From assembly GCF_019247615.1 (NCBI RefSeq), contig NZ_JAFBAT010000139.1, forward strand, positions 1 through 56,989: a DNA stretch of 56,989 bases. Direction: 5' to 3'. Shown here one piece after another: positions 20,306 to 30,073 of the stretch. The DNA comes from Mycobacterium sp. GTDB lineage: Bacteria; Actinomycetota; Actinomycetes; Mycobacteriales; Mycobacteriaceae. The translations under genes were made by a program, and so were the position numbers. The notes below the pieces were generated by a model. It saw only the letters and a program-made list of their open reading frames with translations. It was not told where the DNA came from and searched no databases. Within the stretch, counting starts at the first letter, position 1. Each line of letters begins with the position of its first letter.

Positions 20306-21799
20306 GTGATTTGGCGTTGCCGTTCGGCCGGCCTGGTCGCGGCCGGCGTGCTGGTCGCCGCCCTGGCGACCGATGCATCGTCGGCGGTCGATCCACCACG
20401 GGCGTCGGCGGCGGCCGCCGGGCCGACGTTGCCGCTCGGTCACGTCGGGCAGTGGATGACCGACACGGACGGTCGCGTCGTGGTGTTGCACGGGCTCAAC
20501 CAGGTTTACAAGGTGCCGCCCTACGAGCCCTCGGCCGACGGGTTCGGGGACGACGACGCGACTTTCCTTGCGGCCAATGGTTTCAACGCGATGCGGCTCG
20601 GCGTCATCTGGGCGGCGGTCGAGCCGCAGCCGGGCAGCTATGACGACAACTACCTCGCCTCGATCGCGCAGACCGTGGGGACGCTGGCGTCCCACGGCAT
20701 CGTCAGCCTCCTGGATTTTCACCAGGATCTTTACAACGAGGTGTTCCAGGGCGAGGGAGCACCTGCGTGGGCTGTCAAGACCGACGGGCTGCCCAACCCG
20801 CAATTGGGCTTTCCCGGTAACTACTTCGCGAATCCGGCCGAGGAGTTCGCCTGGAACGCCTTCTGGCGCAACGCACCAGCGCCGGACGGGGCCGGGTTGC
20901 AGGACCACTACGCACGCTCCTGGGCGCATGTCGCGGGCTTCTTTCGCGGCAACCCAGCGGTTTTCGGCTATGAGGTGTTGAACGAGCCGTGGCCCGGCTT
21001 CATCTGGGAGGGTTGTGTCAACCCGGTGCTGGGCTGCCCGCTGCAGGACCACAAGCTCACCGACTTCTACCGGAAGATCGTGCCGGCCATCCGCGCCGCC
21101 GACCCGACCAGGCTGGTGTTCTTCGAGCCGAACACCTTATTCGACGAGGGCATCCACACCGACCTCGGCCACGTCGCCGACCCGTACACCGGGTTCTCGT
21201 TCCACGACTACTGCGCCATCGAATCAGCGCTGCACAAAAACGTCGCCTGCCGCTTTCAGGACGGCATCACGATCACCAACGCCAGCCTCTACGCGGGCCT
21301 CAATGGCATCCCCCCACTGCTGACCGAGTTCGGCGCGACCAATGACCTGAAGAACATCGCCGAGGTGATGCGCCACACCGACCGCCAGCGGATGGGCTGG
21401 CTGGAGTGGGCGTATACCGGCAACGACAAGACGAGCTCGTCGCCGACCGACCAGGCGCTGGTGTTCAACCCGGCCCTGCCGCCGACCGGCGGCAACGTCA
21501 ACGCGGCGAAGCTCGCGGTGTTGGCGGCGCCGTATCCTCAGGTGGTCGCTGGCACGCCCAGGGAGTGGTCGTTTCGCTCGGGCACCTTCCGGCTGTGTTA
21601 TTCGACGGAACGGGTCGACCGCGGTGGCCGTTTCCCGCCCGGCGCGCCGACGTTCGTCTCGGTCCCGCCCGTCGAGTATCCGAACGGCTATCAGGTAAAT
21701 ATCACTGGCGGACAGGTGGTTTCGGCGCCCAATGCCCCGGTGCTGGCGGTCGTGGCCAACGCGGGCGCGGACACCGTCGACGTGGCCGTCACACCCTGA
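20306..21799 (+). CDS. Secreted GH5-family cellulase/endoglycoceramidase-like glycoside hydrolase
   Basis: Signal peptide, then VVVLHGLNQVYKVPPY...GFNAMRLGVIWAAVEPQPGSYDDNYL...VSLLDFHQDLYNE...GYEVLNEPWPG...FSFHDYC...PPLLTEFGATND. Confidence 0.88.
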   Translation: MIWRCRSAGLVAAGVLVAALATDASSAVDPPRASAAAAGPTLPLGHVGQWMTDTDGRVVVLHGLNQVYKVPPYEPSADGFGDDDATFLAANGFNAMRLGVIWAAVEPQPGSYDDNYLASIAQTVGTLASHGIVSLLDFHQDLYNEVFQGEGAPAWAVKTDGLPNPQLGFPGNYFANPAEEFAWNAFWRNAPAPDGAGLQDHYARSWAHVAGFFRGNPAVFGYEVLNEPWPGFIWEGCVNPVLGCPLQDHKLTDFYRKIVPAIRAADPTRLVFFEPNTLFDEGIHTDLGHVADPYTGFSFHDYCAIESALHKNVACRFQDGITITNASLYAGLNGIPPLLTEFGATNDLKNIAEVMRHTDRQRMGWLEWAYTGNDKTSSSPTDQALVFNPALPPTGGNVNAAKLAVLAAPYPQVVAGTPREWSFRSGTFRLCYSTERVDRGGRFPPGAPTFVSVPPVEYPNGYQVNITGGQVVSAPNAPVLAVVANAGADTVDVAVTP

Positions 21800-21803
21800 T
21801 TGC

Positions 21804-22199
21804 TCAGATGGCGACGACGCCTACCAGGCCTTCCAGCCAGGTGAAGTCGTCAGCGTTTCGGGTGTAGAGGTCCAGGCGGCTGGCGTGCGCGGTCGCCGCG
21901 ATCAGCAGATCGGCGAATCGGCTCCGCGGCGTGCGACCGTCCCGGATGACTGCCCCGACAATGAGGCCGTAGCTGCGTGCGGCGGCCGCGTCGAACGGGA
22001 TCGGTTCTAGTGCCGACTCGACCTCCTGCAACCGGGCCTGCCGCTTCGCCGCTTCGACGGGGTCCGCGGCCAGGAGTGGACCGGCCGCCAATTCGGCTGC
22101 GGTGACAGCGGATATCGCGATCTCGTCGGGCAGTGCAGCGAGCACGGCCGGGTCATGCCAGTCCACGACGACGGAGGTGTCGAGGAGCCCTGACGACAC
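21804..22199 (-). CDS. vapC: VapC-type PIN domain toxin
   Basis: LLDTSVVVDW...ISAVTAAELAAG...RFADLLIAATAHASRLDLYTRNADDF. Confidence 0.93.
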   Translation of the reverse strand: MSSGLLDTSVVVDWHDPAVLAALPDEIAISAVTAAELAAGPLLAADPVEAAKRQARLQEVESALEPIPFDAAAARSYGLIVGAVIRDGRTPRSRFADLLIAATAHASRLDLYTRNADDFTWLEGLVGVVAI

Positions 22200-22200
22200 G

Positions 22201-22449
22201 CTAGAGTCCCTGCTCTATCAGGCGGTCAAGGTCGGCACGGAACCGACGATGATCGATACGCACGCCGGTCGTTGCCAACGCAGCGACTTCATCGCGGGAA
22301 ATGAAAGTGCGCCGGGCGGACCTGATCGGCCGAAGCTCGGCCACCGGCTCACCGTTGCGCGTGACCACGAACGTCTCACCCGCGGTCACCGCTTCGATCA
22401 CCTTGGCGTTTTCGTTGCGCAGTTCACGCTGGGCGATGGTCCGAACCAT
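22201..22449 (-). CDS. vapB: Phd/YefM-type VapB antitoxin
   Basis: IAQRELRNENAKVIEAVTAGETFVVTRNGEPVAELRPI. Confidence 0.93.
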   Translation of the reverse strand: MVRTIAQRELRNENAKVIEAVTAGETFVVTRNGEPVAELRPIRSARRTFISRDEVAALATTGVRIDHRRFRADLDRLIEQGL

Positions 22450-22457
22450 TTCTGCAG

Positions 22458-22485
22458 TGTAGCAGAAAGTGCTACAGGGTGCTAC
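22458..22485 (-). promoter_or_regulatory. VapBC autoregulatory operator candidate
   Basis: TGTAGCA-GAAAG-TGCTACA perfect 7-bp inverted repeat (22458-22476) plus a third GTGCTAC half-site, 8 bp upstream of the vapB ATG. Confidence 0.75.
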
Positions 22486-23546
22486 GCGCTGAGATACCGC
22501 CGCAGCATTTCCGCCGCTTCGGTGATGTTGGCGACCGCCACCCGCTCGTCGCGGGTGTGCGCCACGTTGGGGTCACCAGGCCCGAAATTGACCGCCGGAA
22601 TGCCCAGCCCGGCGAACCGCGCCACGTCGGTCCAGCCATATTTGGCACGCACCCGTCCCCCGGCGGCTTCGACCAGCGCCTTGGCGGCGGGCTGTGACAG
22701 GCCGGGCAGCGCGCCGGGGGCGGCGTCGGTCTGCTCGATCCGCACGTCGAGCCCGTCGAACACGTCGCGCACGTGTTGCATCGCGGCGGCCACCGACCGG
22801 TCCGGGGCGAAACGGAAGTTGACGGTCACCGAGGCGGCGTCGGGAATCACGTTGCCGGCCACGCCGCCGTCGATGCGCACCGCCGAGAGGCCTTCCCGGT
22901 AGACGCACCCGTCGATGTCGGCGTCGCGAGCGGAGTACTCGGCCAGCCTGTCCAGCACGGCGCCCAGCTTGTGAATGGCGTTGTCGCCCAACCAGGAACG
23001 GGCCGAGTGGGCGCGGGTTCCGGCGGCGCTGACGACCACGCGCAGCGTGCCCTGACAGCCGGCCTCGATGTAGCCCGCGGTGGGCTCGCCCAGGATGGCC
23101 ACGTCGGCGGACAACCACCCTGGCAGCTCGCGCTCGATGCGGCCCAAACCGTTTGCGGCCGCGTCGATTTCCTCGCAGTCGTAGAACACCAACGTCAGGT
23201 CGTGCACCGGTTCGGCCACGGTCGCGGCCAGGTGGAGGAAGACCGCGTCACCGGACTTCATGTCCGCGGTGCCGCAGCCGAACAGGTCGCCGTCCGCGCG
23301 GCGGCTGGGCAGGTTTCCGGCCGCCGGGACGGTGTCCAGGTGCCCGGCCAACAGCACGCGTGATGGCCGACCCCACTGGGTGCGCGCCAAAACGGCGTTG
23401 CCGTTGCGAATTATCTCGAAGCCCGACGTTTGGGCGCGCAGCGCGGCCTCCACCTCGTCGGCCAGGCAGGCTTCGTTTCTCGATTCGCTGGGAATGTCGA
23501 CGAGCGCCGCGGTCAACTCGATCGGATCCCCGCGCAAGTCCAGCAC
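22482..23546 (-). CDS. dapE: Succinyl-diaminopimelate desuccinylase
   Basis: [14 protein letters not shown]...[13 protein letters not shown]...[10 protein letters not shown]...[15 protein letters not shown]. Confidence 0.96.
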   Translation of the reverse strand: MLDLRGDPIELTAALVDIPSESRNEACLADEVEAALRAQTSGFEIIRNGNAVLARTQWGRPSRVLLAGHLDTVPAAGNLPSRRADGDLFGCGTADMKSGDAVFLHLAATVAEPVHDLTLVFYDCEEIDAAANGLGRIERELPGWLSADVAILGEPTAGYIEAGCQGTLRVVVSAAGTRAHSARSWLGDNAIHKLGAVLDRLAEYSARDADIDGCVYREGLSAVRIDGGVAGNVIPDAASVTVNFRFAPDRSVAAAMQHVRDVFDGLDVRIEQTDAAPGALPGLSQPAAKALVEAAGGRVRAKYGWTDVARFAGLGIPAVNFGPGDPNVAHTRDERVAVANITEAAEMLRRYLSA

Positions 23547-23582
23547 GCCCCCAAGGGTAGTGGCACGGCCTGGGCAAGTAGC

Positions 23583-24536
23583 GTGTCCGCCGTGACTGGA
23601 GCTGCAGGAATCGGGCTGGCGACGCTGGCCTCGGATGGGTCGATCCTCGACACGTGGTTTCCCGCGCCGGAACTGACCGAATCGGGCACCAGCGCCACCT
23701 CGCGACTGGCGATGTCGGACGTTCCCCCGGAGCTGGGCGCGCTCGTCGGCCGCGACGACGACCGCGGCACCGAAACGATCGCCGTGCGCACGGTCATCGG
23801 CTCGCTGGATGACGTCGCCGCCGACGCCTACGACGCCTACCTGCGGCTCCACCTGTTGTCGCACCGCCTGGTGGCGCCGCACGGGCTGAACGCCGGCGGC
23901 TTGTTCGGCGTATTGACCAACGTCGTGTGGACCAATCGCGGACCCTGCGCCATCGAGGGTTTCGAAGCGGTCCGGGCGCGGCTGCGCCGCCAGGGACCGG
24001 TGACGGTCTACGGCATCGACAAATTCCCGCGAATGGTCGACTACGTCGTGCCTACCGGCGTCCGCATCGCCGACGCCGACCGGGTGCGGTTGGGCGCCCA
24101 CCTGGCGCCCGGCACGACGGTGATGCACGAGGGCTTCGTCAACTACAACGCCGGCACGCTGGGCTCATCGATGGTGGAAGGCCGCATCTCGGCGGGCGTC
24201 GTGGTGGGCGACGGGTCGGACGTCGGTGGTGGGGCGTCGATCATGGGCACGCTGTCCGGCGGCGGCACCGCTGTGATCTCGATAGGCAAGCGGTGCCTGC
24301 TCGGGGCCAACGCGGGGCTGGGCATTTCGCTCGGCGACGACTGCGTCGTCGAGGCCGGCCTTTATGTCACCGCCGGCACCAAGATCACGACGGCCGACGG
24401 CAACACCGTCAAGGCCCGTGAGCTCTCCGGGGCGAATAACCTGTTGTTCCGGCGCAATTCGGTCACCGGGGCCGTCGAGGTGGTGGCACGCGACGGCCAG
24501 GGCATCGCGCTCAACGAGGATCTGCACGCCAACTGA
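23583..24536 (+). CDS. dapD: Tetrahydrodipicolinate N-succinyltransferase
   Basis: [39 protein letters not shown]..., near-identical to recalled mycobacterial DapD. Confidence 0.97.
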   Translation: MSAVTGAAGIGLATLASDGSILDTWFPAPELTESGTSATSRLAMSDVPPELGALVGRDDDRGTETIAVRTVIGSLDDVAADAYDAYLRLHLLSHRLVAPHGLNAGGLFGVLTNVVWTNRGPCAIEGFEAVRARLRRQGPVTVYGIDKFPRMVDYVVPTGVRIADADRVRLGAHLAPGTTVMHEGFVNYNAGTLGSSMVEGRISAGVVVGDGSDVGGGASIMGTLSGGGTAVISIGKRCLLGANAGLGISLGDDCVVEAGLYVTAGTKITTADGNTVKARELSGANNLLFRRNSVTGAVEVVARDGQGIALNEDLHAN

Positions 24537-24538
24537 AG

Positions 24539-25885
24539 TCAGCGGCCCACACGTTCCAGGCCGGCGCCAAGGGGCGTTCCGCTGGTTTCCGGCAGGAGAT
24601 AGGTACACACCAGGCTGGCCAGCACGAGCGCGGCCAGCATCAGATCGATCGCCCAGCTGCCGTAGGTTGCCACCAGCGTCCCGGCAATCAGCGGCGGCAG
24701 GGCACCAGCGACGACGCCTGACAGATTCACCACCATCGCCGCCCCGCTGTAGCGGTAGCGGGTGGCGAACAGTTCGGGGATGAAGGCTCCCGTGGGCCCG
24801 GAGCCGATTCCGCCGGTGGCGGACATGCCGACGATGGCCACCGCGTATAGCAGGGGATTGCCGGTGTTCATCAACGGCATCACCACGAACGCCCATGGCA
24901 GACAGCACCACCAGCCCAGCAACATCACGCGACGCCGCCCGATCCGGTCGCTCATGCCGGCGGAAAACGAGACGACGGCGATGCTGACCAGACCGGCCAG
25001 GACGCCGACCGACCAGATGAAGCTGCGCGAATAGCCCAGCTGGGAGTGGGCATAGACGATCAGGTACGTGTTGCCCATGTAGGCGAAGCCAAAGCCGCCC
25101 AGAATGCTGCCGGCACCCAGGGCGATCTCCCGGCGCTGCAGGCGCACCAGCTCCGCGAGCGGCGCTTTGGGGACCATGTTGCGCGCCTTTTCCTCGGCGA
25201 ACACCGGCGTCTCGTCGATGTTGAGCCGGACGTAGAGGGCGATTCCGATCAGCGCCGCGCTGAGCAGGAACGGCAAGCGCCATCCCCACTGCATGAAGGC
25301 GGAGCTCTGTTCACCGATGCTGACGTTGACGCCCAGAAACGTCAGGCTGCTCATCACCCCGGCCGTGCCGGCGCCGAGCAGGGTGAACATGCCGTAGCGG
25401 CCCCGTTTGGCGGGAGGCGCGTACTCGGCGCTCAACAACGCCGAGCCCGCCCATTCGCCGCCGACGGCAAAGCCTTGCAGAATCCGCAGCGCGATCAGGA
25501 TCACCGGCGCCGCCGCCCCGATGGCCGCCGTGCTGGGCACCACGCCGACGCTCACGGTCGACACCGCCATGATCAGCAGCGTGGCGATCAGCGTCTTCTT
25601 GCGGCCCAGCCGGTCACCGAAGTATCCGAATACCGCGGCCCCCAGCGGCCGGGACAGGAACGCGGTGGCAAACGTCGCCATCGAGGCGACCGTGGCCAAC
25701 GTCGGGCCCAGGCCGGGGAAGAACACGAAAGGAAAGACCAGCGCGGCCGCCGTGCCATAGATGAGGAAGTCGTAGTACTCGATCGCCGACCCGACAAGAC
25801 ACGAGATCGCCACTCGCCGCATCGGTGTGGACGCCGGGCCGGCCACCATCGTCACGGCGGTGCCACCCGGGTTGCCTGTCTTCAC
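24539..25885 (-). CDS. MFS transporter, metabolite:H+ symporter type (Rv1200-like)
   Basis: EYYDFLIYGTAAALVF...ATAFLSRPLGAAVFGYFGDRLGRKKTL. Confidence 0.94.
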   Translation of the reverse strand: MKTGNPGGTAVTMVAGPASTPMRRVAISCLVGSAIEYYDFLIYGTAAALVFPFVFFPGLGPTLATVASMATFATAFLSRPLGAAVFGYFGDRLGRKKTLIATLLIMAVSTVSVGVVPSTAAIGAAAPVILIALRILQGFAVGGEWAGSALLSAEYAPPAKRGRYGMFTLLGAGTAGVMSSLTFLGVNVSIGEQSSAFMQWGWRLPFLLSAALIGIALYVRLNIDETPVFAEEKARNMVPKAPLAELVRLQRREIALGAGSILGGFGFAYMGNTYLIVYAHSQLGYSRSFIWSVGVLAGLVSIAVVSFSAGMSDRIGRRRVMLLGWWCCLPWAFVVMPLMNTGNPLLYAVAIVGMSATGGIGSGPTGAFIPELFATRYRYSGAAMVVNLSGVVAGALPPLIAGTLVATYGSWAIDLMLAALVLASLVCTYLLPETSGTPLGAGLERVGR

Positions 25886-25994
25886 CGCTACGACGGTAGG
25901 GGAAGCTTGGCCGTCCTGCTTGGTGGATAGCTGGCAATATCCTGCGTGTCGCCCAAAAGCATGTACGTTCGTCGGCCCTCGCGTGGGCCGGGGT

Positions 25995-27410
25995 TCATCC
26001 CTCGGCCAGCAACTGCTTCTTGAGGACCTTGCCCATCGCGTTGCGTGGCAGGCTGTCTACGACCCGTACCTCACGCGGCCGCTTGTGCACCGAAAGCTGT
26101 TGGGCGACAAACTCGATAAGCTCATCCGGGTCGGCCGCGCCGACGACGTAGGCGACGATGCGCTGTCCCAGGTCCTCGTCGGGCAGCCCGACGACGGCCG
26201 CCTCTGCCACGCCGGGATGACCGAGCAACGACGTTTCAATCTCGCCGGCGCCGACGCGGTATCCGCCCGACTTGATCAGGTCGACGGACTCGCGTCCCAC
26301 GATGCGGTGCATGCCGCCGCCGTCGATCACCGCGACATCGCCGGTGCGATACCAGCCATCGGCATCGAACGCCTCCGCGGTGGCTTCCGGCCGATTCAGG
26401 TATCCGTCAAACATCGTCGGGCCCCGAACCTGAAGGCGCCCAACCGTTTCGCCGTCATGCGGGGCGGGCGCGTCGTTGTCGTCGAGCAGCCGCGTCTGCA
26501 CGCCGGCGATGGGCAGGCCCACCCAGCCGGGACGCCGCTCTCCGTCGGCCCGCGTGGAGATCGTGATCAGCGACTCCGAGGTGCCGTACCGTTCGATGGC
26601 CTGATGCCCGGTCAGCTCGGCCAGCCGGTCGAACACCGGCACCGGCAGCGCTGCGCTCCCGGACACCAGTAGCCGAGCAGGCCGCAGCGCCCTGGCCGCC
26701 GACTCGTCGGACGCGACCCGCGACCATACCGTCGGGACGCCGAAATACAGGGTGCCGCCGGCCTGTTCGCGGGCGTGCGCGTAGCCGGCCGGTGTGGGTT
26801 TCCCGGTGTGCACGAAGCGATTTCCCATCCGCAGCGACCCGAGCAGCCCCAGCACCAGCCCATGTACGTGAAACAGTGGCAGGCCGTGCACCAGGACGTC
26901 GTCGGCCGTCCACTGCCAGGCCTCGGCGAGGGCGTCCAGATCGGCGGCGATCGCGCGACGGCTCAGCTGAACGCCCTTGGGCAGCCCGGTGGTGCCCGAG
27001 GTGTAGACGACCATCGCGGGGTCATCGGGCGACGGCTCGGGGTACCGGTGCCAAGAGCGGGCGTGCAAACGAACCGGGATGTGCGGCAGCCCTTCCGGCT
27101 GCGCGGGCGTCGGGCCCAGCCACGCCTGCACCCTCGAATCGGTGAGCATGTGGCGACGTTCGGCCACACCGACATCCGAGGGTATCGGGACAAAGGGCAC
27201 GCCGGCGATCAGGCAGCCGGTGATCGCCAGCACCGTCGACGCGGTCGGCGTGGCGAGGACGGCGACGCGGTTCGCCCCGGCGACCCGCTCGGCCACCGAC
27301 GTTGCGGCACCGACCAAGTCGCTACGGCTCAGCACCGCACCGTCGATCCTGACCGCGTCCGCGATGTCGATGGCGGTGACGGCCGACGGGTTCAGCGATG
27401 CCAGCAACAC
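25995..27410 (-). CDS. fadD36: Acyl-CoA synthetase FadD36
   Basis: VVYTSGTTGLPKGVQLSRRA...YRTGDVAVIDGGGMHRIVGRESVDLIKSGGYRVGAGEIE; synteny with Rv1193. Confidence 0.9.
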   Translation of the reverse strand: MLLASLNPSAVTAIDIADAVRIDGAVLSRSDLVGAATSVAERVAGANRVAVLATPTASTVLAITGCLIAGVPFVPIPSDVGVAERRHMLTDSRVQAWLGPTPAQPEGLPHIPVRLHARSWHRYPEPSPDDPAMVVYTSGTTGLPKGVQLSRRAIAADLDALAEAWQWTADDVLVHGLPLFHVHGLVLGLLGSLRMGNRFVHTGKPTPAGYAHAREQAGGTLYFGVPTVWSRVASDESAARALRPARLLVSGSAALPVPVFDRLAELTGHQAIERYGTSESLITISTRADGERRPGWVGLPIAGVQTRLLDDNDAPAPHDGETVGRLQVRGPTMFDGYLNRPEATAEAFDADGWYRTGDVAVIDGGGMHRIVGRESVDLIKSGGYRVGAGEIETSLLGHPGVAEAAVVGLPDEDLGQRIVAYVVGAADPDELIEFVAQQLSVHKRPREVRVVDSLPRNAMGKVLKKQLLAEG

Positions 27411-27419
27411 GTGAGCAGG

Positions 27420-28325
27420 TTACTGCTCGTCCCAGATCTTCATCAGGGTGGACAGGATCTCCTCGCCGCGCCCCAGCCCGCCCAGGTGGCTTTCGCCGTG
27501 CAGGACGAACAGCTCGGCGTCGGGCAGCAGAGAAACGACGTGTTCCCCGTGGGCGAAGGGGACGATGTGGTCGCTGTCGCCGTGCCACCAGCGGACCGGG
27601 ACCTTGACCTGGTCGAGCCGGAAACCCCAGTCCTGCGTGAACAGGATGATGTCGTTGAAGGGGGCCGCCAGTTGCTTGCGGCTGCCGTTGAGCAGGTCGT
27701 CGAGGAACATGGCCTTGAACTCGGGCCGGGTGAGCAGGCGCCGGTCGCCTTCGGGTGACACCAGGGCGTAGAGCTCGAGCGCGGTATTGGCGACCGGGCG
27801 GATCGCCCGGATCATCAGGCTCGCGCCGATCCGCAGCGGGTCACCACCCAGCCGCAACAATGGCGCCGCTCGCTTACCGAGGTTCATCAGACCGCTGGCG
27901 ATCCCCTCGTCGCCGAGGAATGGCGCCACGCCGCCGAGCACCCCGGCGGCCACGATCCGGTCGGGCAGCACCGCGGCGGCGGCCAGCGCGTACGGGCCGC
28001 CGCCGGACAGGCCGATCACCGCCATTTTGTGAATGCCCAGCGTGTCCGCGATGGTCCGCAAGTCATCGCCGAACGCCCGAATGTTCTGGTACCGATGGGG
28101 CGTCGACGAACCGATACCCGGCCGGTCGATGCCGATCAGGCGGATGTCGTGCTGCTCGGCGTAGACCCGAGCCTCGACCGGGATCTGCCGCCGGGCGCCG
28201 GGCGTTCCGTGAAACCAGAAGACCGCGCGACCCCACGGGGCACCGAACTCGGCGAAACCGATCTGGCGGTCCTCCCCGACGGCGATGTTGCCTTCCAGCT
28301 TGGGGCGGGCGATCGCGATGGCCAT
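27420..28325 (-). CDS. Alpha/beta hydrolase
   Basis: WFHGTPGARRQIP...GIDRPGIGSS...VIGLSGGGPYALAAAA nucleophile elbow. Confidence 0.92.
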   Translation of the reverse strand: MAIAIARPKLEGNIAVGEDRQIGFAEFGAPWGRAVFWFHGTPGARRQIPVEARVYAEQHDIRLIGIDRPGIGSSTPHRYQNIRAFGDDLRTIADTLGIHKMAVIGLSGGGPYALAAAAVLPDRIVAAGVLGGVAPFLGDEGIASGLMNLGKRAAPLLRLGGDPLRIGASLMIRAIRPVANTALELYALVSPEGDRRLLTRPEFKAMFLDDLLNGSRKQLAAPFNDIILFTQDWGFRLDQVKVPVRWWHGDSDHIVPFAHGEHVVSLLPDAELFVLHGESHLGGLGRGEEILSTLMKIWDEQ

Positions 28326-28421
28326 GTCCAGCAGCTTGGCATGCGGCGCGCCGTTTACCAAAGGCTCACTTCGGCGACCCTGGGCGCAGCGCTGCGGTGT
28401 TCACGGCCTTCTTCAGGTATC

Positions 28422-29873
28422 TCAGGCAGGAACGCCGATGGCCTTCACTTCCATGTACTGGTGCAGCCCGCTTATCCCGCCGCTTTCGCGGCCGAACCCG
28501 CTCAATTTGAACCCGCCGAACGGGGCGTCACCCGGCCCCACCCCGTTGACCGCGACCTGGCCGGTGCGGATGCGGCGCGCAACCCCGACCGCCCGGTCCA
28601 CGTCGCCGCCCCAGACGGCGCCGGAAAGCCCGTAGCGGGAGTTGTTGGCGATCGCTACCGCGTCGTCGTCGTCGCGGTAGCGCAGCACCGAAAGCACGGG
28701 CCCGAACACTTCTTCCTGGGCGATCGTCGAATCCGGGTCGACGTCGGTGAGAATCGTGGGCTCGAAGTAGTAGCCGACGTCCAGGCCGGCGGGGCGGCCG
28801 CCGCCGGTCGCCAGCTTCGCCCCGTCGCTGACCGCCCCGTCGACGTGGGCCTGAACGCGCGCCAGCTGGGCGGCGCTGATGAGCGGGCCCATCTGCGCCT
28901 CGGGGTCCCTCGGGTCGCTGACGCGGACCTCACGGGCGAGCGCGACGAGCCGGTCGACGACGTCGTCGTGCAGCGAATCCGGAAGCAGGAGCCGGCTGTG
29001 CAGGATGCAGGCCTGCCCGGCATGCAGCGAGCAGCAATCGAACAGCATCTGCTGCAGCATCTCGTCGGTCACCTGGGTGTCGTCGAGCACGATGCTCGCC
29101 GACTTCCCGCCGCACTCGAGCAAGAGGCGCTTCATTGCATCGCCGGCGGCCCGCATGACCTCGCAGCCGACGGCCGAGCTGCCGGTGAAGCTGACCATGT
29201 CGATGCGCGGATCGGTGGTCAGCAGCCTGGCGGCCTCGAGGCTGGACGGCGTGACGACGTTGACAACGCCCGGCGGGATGTCGGTGTGCTCGTCGATGAT
29301 GGCCGCGAGGGCGAGTCCCGCGAACGGCGTCAGCGGCGAGGGCTTGAGCACGACCGTATTGCCCGCGGCCAGAGCGTTATTCACCTTCAAGACGTTGAGG
29401 CAGTGGGGAAAGTTCCACGGTGTCAGGATCGACACGACACCGAGCGGCTCGCGACGCAGCAGCGTCGTTCCGGCGCCGACTCCGGTGACCGGCTCGTCGG
29501 TCAACTTCGTGGCGAGTTGGGCCGCATGCATGGACATGTATGCGGCGCCGTCGATCTGCATCACGCGCTCATTGGCGACGCAGCCCCACTCCACCTGCGA
29601 CAGTGCGAAGAACTCGTCGGCGTGCTTGCGCAGGGCCTCGCCGAGCTGGTTGAGGCAGCGGGCCCGCTCCTCGGGACCGGTCCTCGCCCAAGGCCCGGTG
29701 TCGAAGGCCCGGCGCGCGGCGGCGATCGCCTCCCCGACCTGGGCGACGCTCGCGTCGGGCGCGGTACCGATGGGCTTTTCGGTGGCCGGGTCGATGTCGT
29801 CATAGCGACCGTCCTGCGGCTCGACCCATGTGCCGTCGATGTACAGCTGGTATGTGTCGACAAGTCCGGGCAT
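28422..29873 (-). CDS. Aldehyde dehydrogenase family protein
   Basis: LTPWNFPHCLNVLKVNNALAAGNTVVLKPSPLTP, FTGSSAVG, LLLECGGKSA, HAGQACILHSR. Confidence 0.95.
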   Translation of the reverse strand: MPGLVDTYQLYIDGTWVEPQDGRYDDIDPATEKPIGTAPDASVAQVGEAIAAARRAFDTGPWARTGPEERARCLNQLGEALRKHADEFFALSQVEWGCVANERVMQIDGAAYMSMHAAQLATKLTDEPVTGVGAGTTLLRREPLGVVSILTPWNFPHCLNVLKVNNALAAGNTVVLKPSPLTPFAGLALAAIIDEHTDIPPGVVNVVTPSSLEAARLLTTDPRIDMVSFTGSSAVGCEVMRAAGDAMKRLLLECGGKSASIVLDDTQVTDEMLQQMLFDCCSLHAGQACILHSRLLLPDSLHDDVVDRLVALAREVRVSDPRDPEAQMGPLISAAQLARVQAHVDGAVSDGAKLATGGGRPAGLDVGYYFEPTILTDVDPDSTIAQEEVFGPVLSVLRYRDDDDAVAIANNSRYGLSGAVWGGDVDRAVGVARRIRTGQVAVNGVGPGDAPFGGFKLSGFGRESGGISGLHQYMEVKAIGVPA

Positions 29874-29983
29874 ATGCCACCTCATCCATCGGTCATCTCG
29901 TGACTCAGTGTTCACCCGTCAGACTTCGCCGTCAATCGTCGAGGACGCGAATTTGTGGCTTTCTCAGATGCGTTGTCCGCGTA

Positions 29984-30012
29984 TTGACAGTACCGGGCCG
30001 CGCGGAGTAGAC
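29984..30012 (+). promoter_or_regulatory. Putative promoter of the P450 operon
   Basis: TTGACA (29984-29989), 17-bp spacer, GTAGAC (30007-30012). Confidence 0.4.
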
Positions 30013-30055
30013 CTGTCTCGCAGGACAGATCGCGTCAATCTGTCGGATGCCTGTC
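30013..30055. promoter_or_regulatory. Operator-like array of CTGTC/GACAG half-sites
   Basis: GACAGAT-CGCGTCA-ATCTGTC perfect inverted repeat at 30024-30044 flanked by CTGTC at 30013 and 30051. Confidence 0.65.
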
Positions 30056-30073
30056 GCCCGAGAGGGGCCTGCC

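Noticed and set aside
28029-29903. 624-aa plus-strand ORF
   Set aside because: Antisense to the alpha/beta hydrolase and aldehyde dehydrogenase; no recognisable domain.
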